A DNA stretch of 64,000 nt from the NCBI RefSeq assembly GCF_905171775.1, contig NC_053501.1:72783134-72847133 (forward strand), read 5' to 3'. Shown here in pieces: positions 62,009 to 64,000 of the stretch. Under the pieces are notes generated by a model that did no database searches, was not told the origin of the DNA, and was given only the letters and a program-made list of their open reading frames with translations. Position numbers and translations under genes: made by a program. This stretch comes from Rana temporaria. Its lineage: Eukaryota > Chordata > Amphibia > Anura > Ranidae. Position 1 is the stretch's first letter, and every line of letters starts with the position of its first letter.

Positions 62009-62784
62009 TGATTGTTACAATGCATATAAATAATTCTTAGTTCTTTGCACTACATAATTCCATCCCATCCATCAAAAATTTGAACACACTTTTGCTAGTA
62101 TTATTATAAGATAATTCAGTGTATGTTCAAACTGCTTTTTAGACAAACAAGTAACAAACAGTAAACTGCCTTATGCAAGAAAAGACAGGCCAGCTCTATA
62201 ATAAAGTAGAAATCAGGATGTGCAGGCATAAGGCACAGAACAAGAACATAAAAATGACATAATTCACTTTGAATGTTCGTGTAAAGCAGTGACACACTGT
62301 CACTGTGGCATCATCTCACATCCGCCTGCTCCTTTTGATTGTGGTGAACAATTACTGGAAGTGACCTTTTATTGGGAATTAGGGGCACTGTTACTTCCTA
62401 TGTGACAAGTTTGTGCCAGGCATTTTTAGGCTACCATCAGGTAGCCTCTATCAACAATGACCATTTTGAACAGACAGCACAATAAAAGGAAAAATAACTT
62501 ATGAAGAGGGGAATTTACTAAGACTGAAGCAGCTGAGCATGGCCACCAATCAGCTACTAGATGTCATTTTCCAAGTGCAATGTCTAGCACACACGTGCGT
62601 TTTTTCCATCGGATAAAAATCTGACGGTTTTCCCAACAGAATTCCTCTCAGGCTGCTTTGCATACACATGCTCAAACAAAAGTCCGCCCATCCAAAGCGC
62701 GGTGACTTCCAACACGTACGATGGCACTATAAAGGGGAAGTTCCATTCAATTCCAGCCCTTTGGGCTGCTTTTGCTGATCCTTG
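62009..62784. other. No gene recognised
   Basis: Unassigned sequence. Confidence 0.3.
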
Positions 62785-63995
62785 TGTAGCGCTACCCCCG
62801 AAGGAGCCGCTGATTTGTTTTGGGATCTACTCTGTTTAAATTGGTTCACCCCTATTCAATTTACTCGAACCCTCCCTTGACACATCAGAAGTCTGGTATT
62901 GCAGGGTATTGTGACCTCCGCTTGGCTGGGGGTCACAATAGCAGGCACATAACATGCAATAACAATATGGCAATAATCACCTGTTTTCTTTGGATGGTGC
63001 CTCCAGACTAGAAAATACACTCCACACAGTTGATATATTTAAATCAGAAAAAGATATGTTTACTTTATGTGAACTTAGCAAACAGGCTTATATTTACATC
63101 ACAAGCAAGCAACTGGCAGGTAATGACTCACTGTGACTCAGTAAGGGCCCTTACTGGAATCAGTAATTAATATCAGCAGTTAAAGACCTAAACTAAAGAA
63201 TGGTACCATTCACTTAACTAAACTAGTCAGTCTATGCTCACGAGCGCCCTCTAGCGGGCAGTCCTGTAAACAGAGCTCACGTTGCGGCCGGTTGGTGCAC
63301 AATAAACTTGTAATCCACAAGTGGCAATTGATAAATGAAGCTACACAACAGAGTATCTGGAACAGTAAACGTTGGTGAACTGATCGCTCGTCAGCGTCAG
63401 TCACTTCTATGAACACTTAAACGGTTAATAAGGCCCCCAAAGCTCAGCGGGAGGCCAACATATATCTCCGGCCTGTGAGGTGGCACTAAGGTGTCTGTCT
63501 GAAGGGGAAGTAGGAGTTGAGCGTGTGCTCTCTCACCCGACAGGCCGATCCGCCTGAATTCTCCTCAGAAGGCGTGTTGGTAGAACACTGCTCCGCAGCA
63601 CAAGGATCCTGGACGAGGATGCTCCACTGTTTCAGTTGTCAGCTGGGCTGCCTCTTAGATCTCCGGAAACACTGGCTGGATACTGGAGTCTTGCTTCCTT
63701 CTGGATGGCTGGTCTCTCGGTGGGTTTAGGCCCAGGCTTCTGGCCTAGCAGCACAGCTGTGGTGTCAGCAGCTCCGCAGAGGAGAAGAATGCAGGTACCG
63801 AGAGAGCGAAAACAGCCACTCCCTTTCCTTAAGTAACCTCCCCCATAAGTCTGTGCTGAGGTGTCACATGCTCAAGTGATGCAGGGCATTGTGGGAAGTG
63901 TAGTCCGTTCCTCGTAAGAGTCAATGGAGTCCATATCTCCTGCTACTTGCAGTCCCAGGCCTGTCATTGGACTCCGACAGGATGACCCCGCTACA
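62785..63995 (+). repeat. Candidate LTR at the right edge
   Basis: It starts TGTAGCGCTACCCCCG and ends GACCCCGCTACA, a TG...CA form with short inverted tips TGTAGCG/CGCTACA. At 1211 bp it would be a long LTR; the next bases are 'ctggt', and the window ends, so neither a primer site nor a partner can be checked. Confidence 0.35.
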
Positions 63996-64000
63996 CTGGT

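Overview
This looks like gene-poor, repeat-saturated intergenic DNA from a frog, most likely a ranid. That is inferred from the mixture of a DIRS-type YR retrotransposon, CR1-like and L1/Tx1-like LINEs, chromodomain Ty3/gypsy elements and dense hAT-like and TTAA-flanked MITEs. I found no host exon, tRNA, rRNA or other conventional single-copy gene. Nearly every supported feature is a mobile element, often one nested in another.

Layout. 0-7 kb: MITEs and a minisatellite. 7.4-11.8 kb: a hAT-like element carrying a 26-bp minisatellite, interrupted by a young LTR retrotransposon (8132-11296, minus strand, perfect 5-bp TSD). 13.6-23.5 kb: a CR1-like LINE split by a full-length DIRS element (15072-21136) with open gag and RT/RNase H/tyrosine-recombinase frames, then a MITE that itself holds a truncated L1. 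24-30 kb: repeats, including a 207-bp hairpin, a 1.1-kb 21-bp minisatellite inside a hAT element, and TTAA-flanked elements. 30.4-44 kb: one decayed chromodomain Ty3/gypsy element broken by a hAT MITE, a CR1-like LINE (itself split by a TTAA element), another MITE, and a young LTR element (39837-43419) with a single 779-codon gag-protease-chromodomain frame. 44-64 kb: further hAT, TTAA and minisatellite repeats, an L1/Tx1 fragment, and a possible LTR at the right edge.

The most striking object is the LTR element at 8132-11296. Its internal region encodes a SCAN-like Gag with one zinc knuckle. Its C-terminus runs into sequence unmistakably like the C-terminal half of vertebrate HEXIM1/2, the 7SK RNA-binding inhibitor of P-TEFb: the basic patch, the PYNT-like motif and the cyclin-T-binding coiled coil. 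The acidic region is missing. The similarity switches frame at a run of seven C (minus strand). This appears to be capture of a transcription-elongation regulator by a retrotransposon. The near-identical LTRs say the copy is young.

How the parts work together: the elements are independent parasites rather than a pathway. The autonomous candidates (DIRS; unseen full-length relatives of the two LTR elements) would supply enzymes for the shorter non-autonomous copies. Coordinates of element edges backed by target-site duplications are firm; others are approximate, judged by eye.
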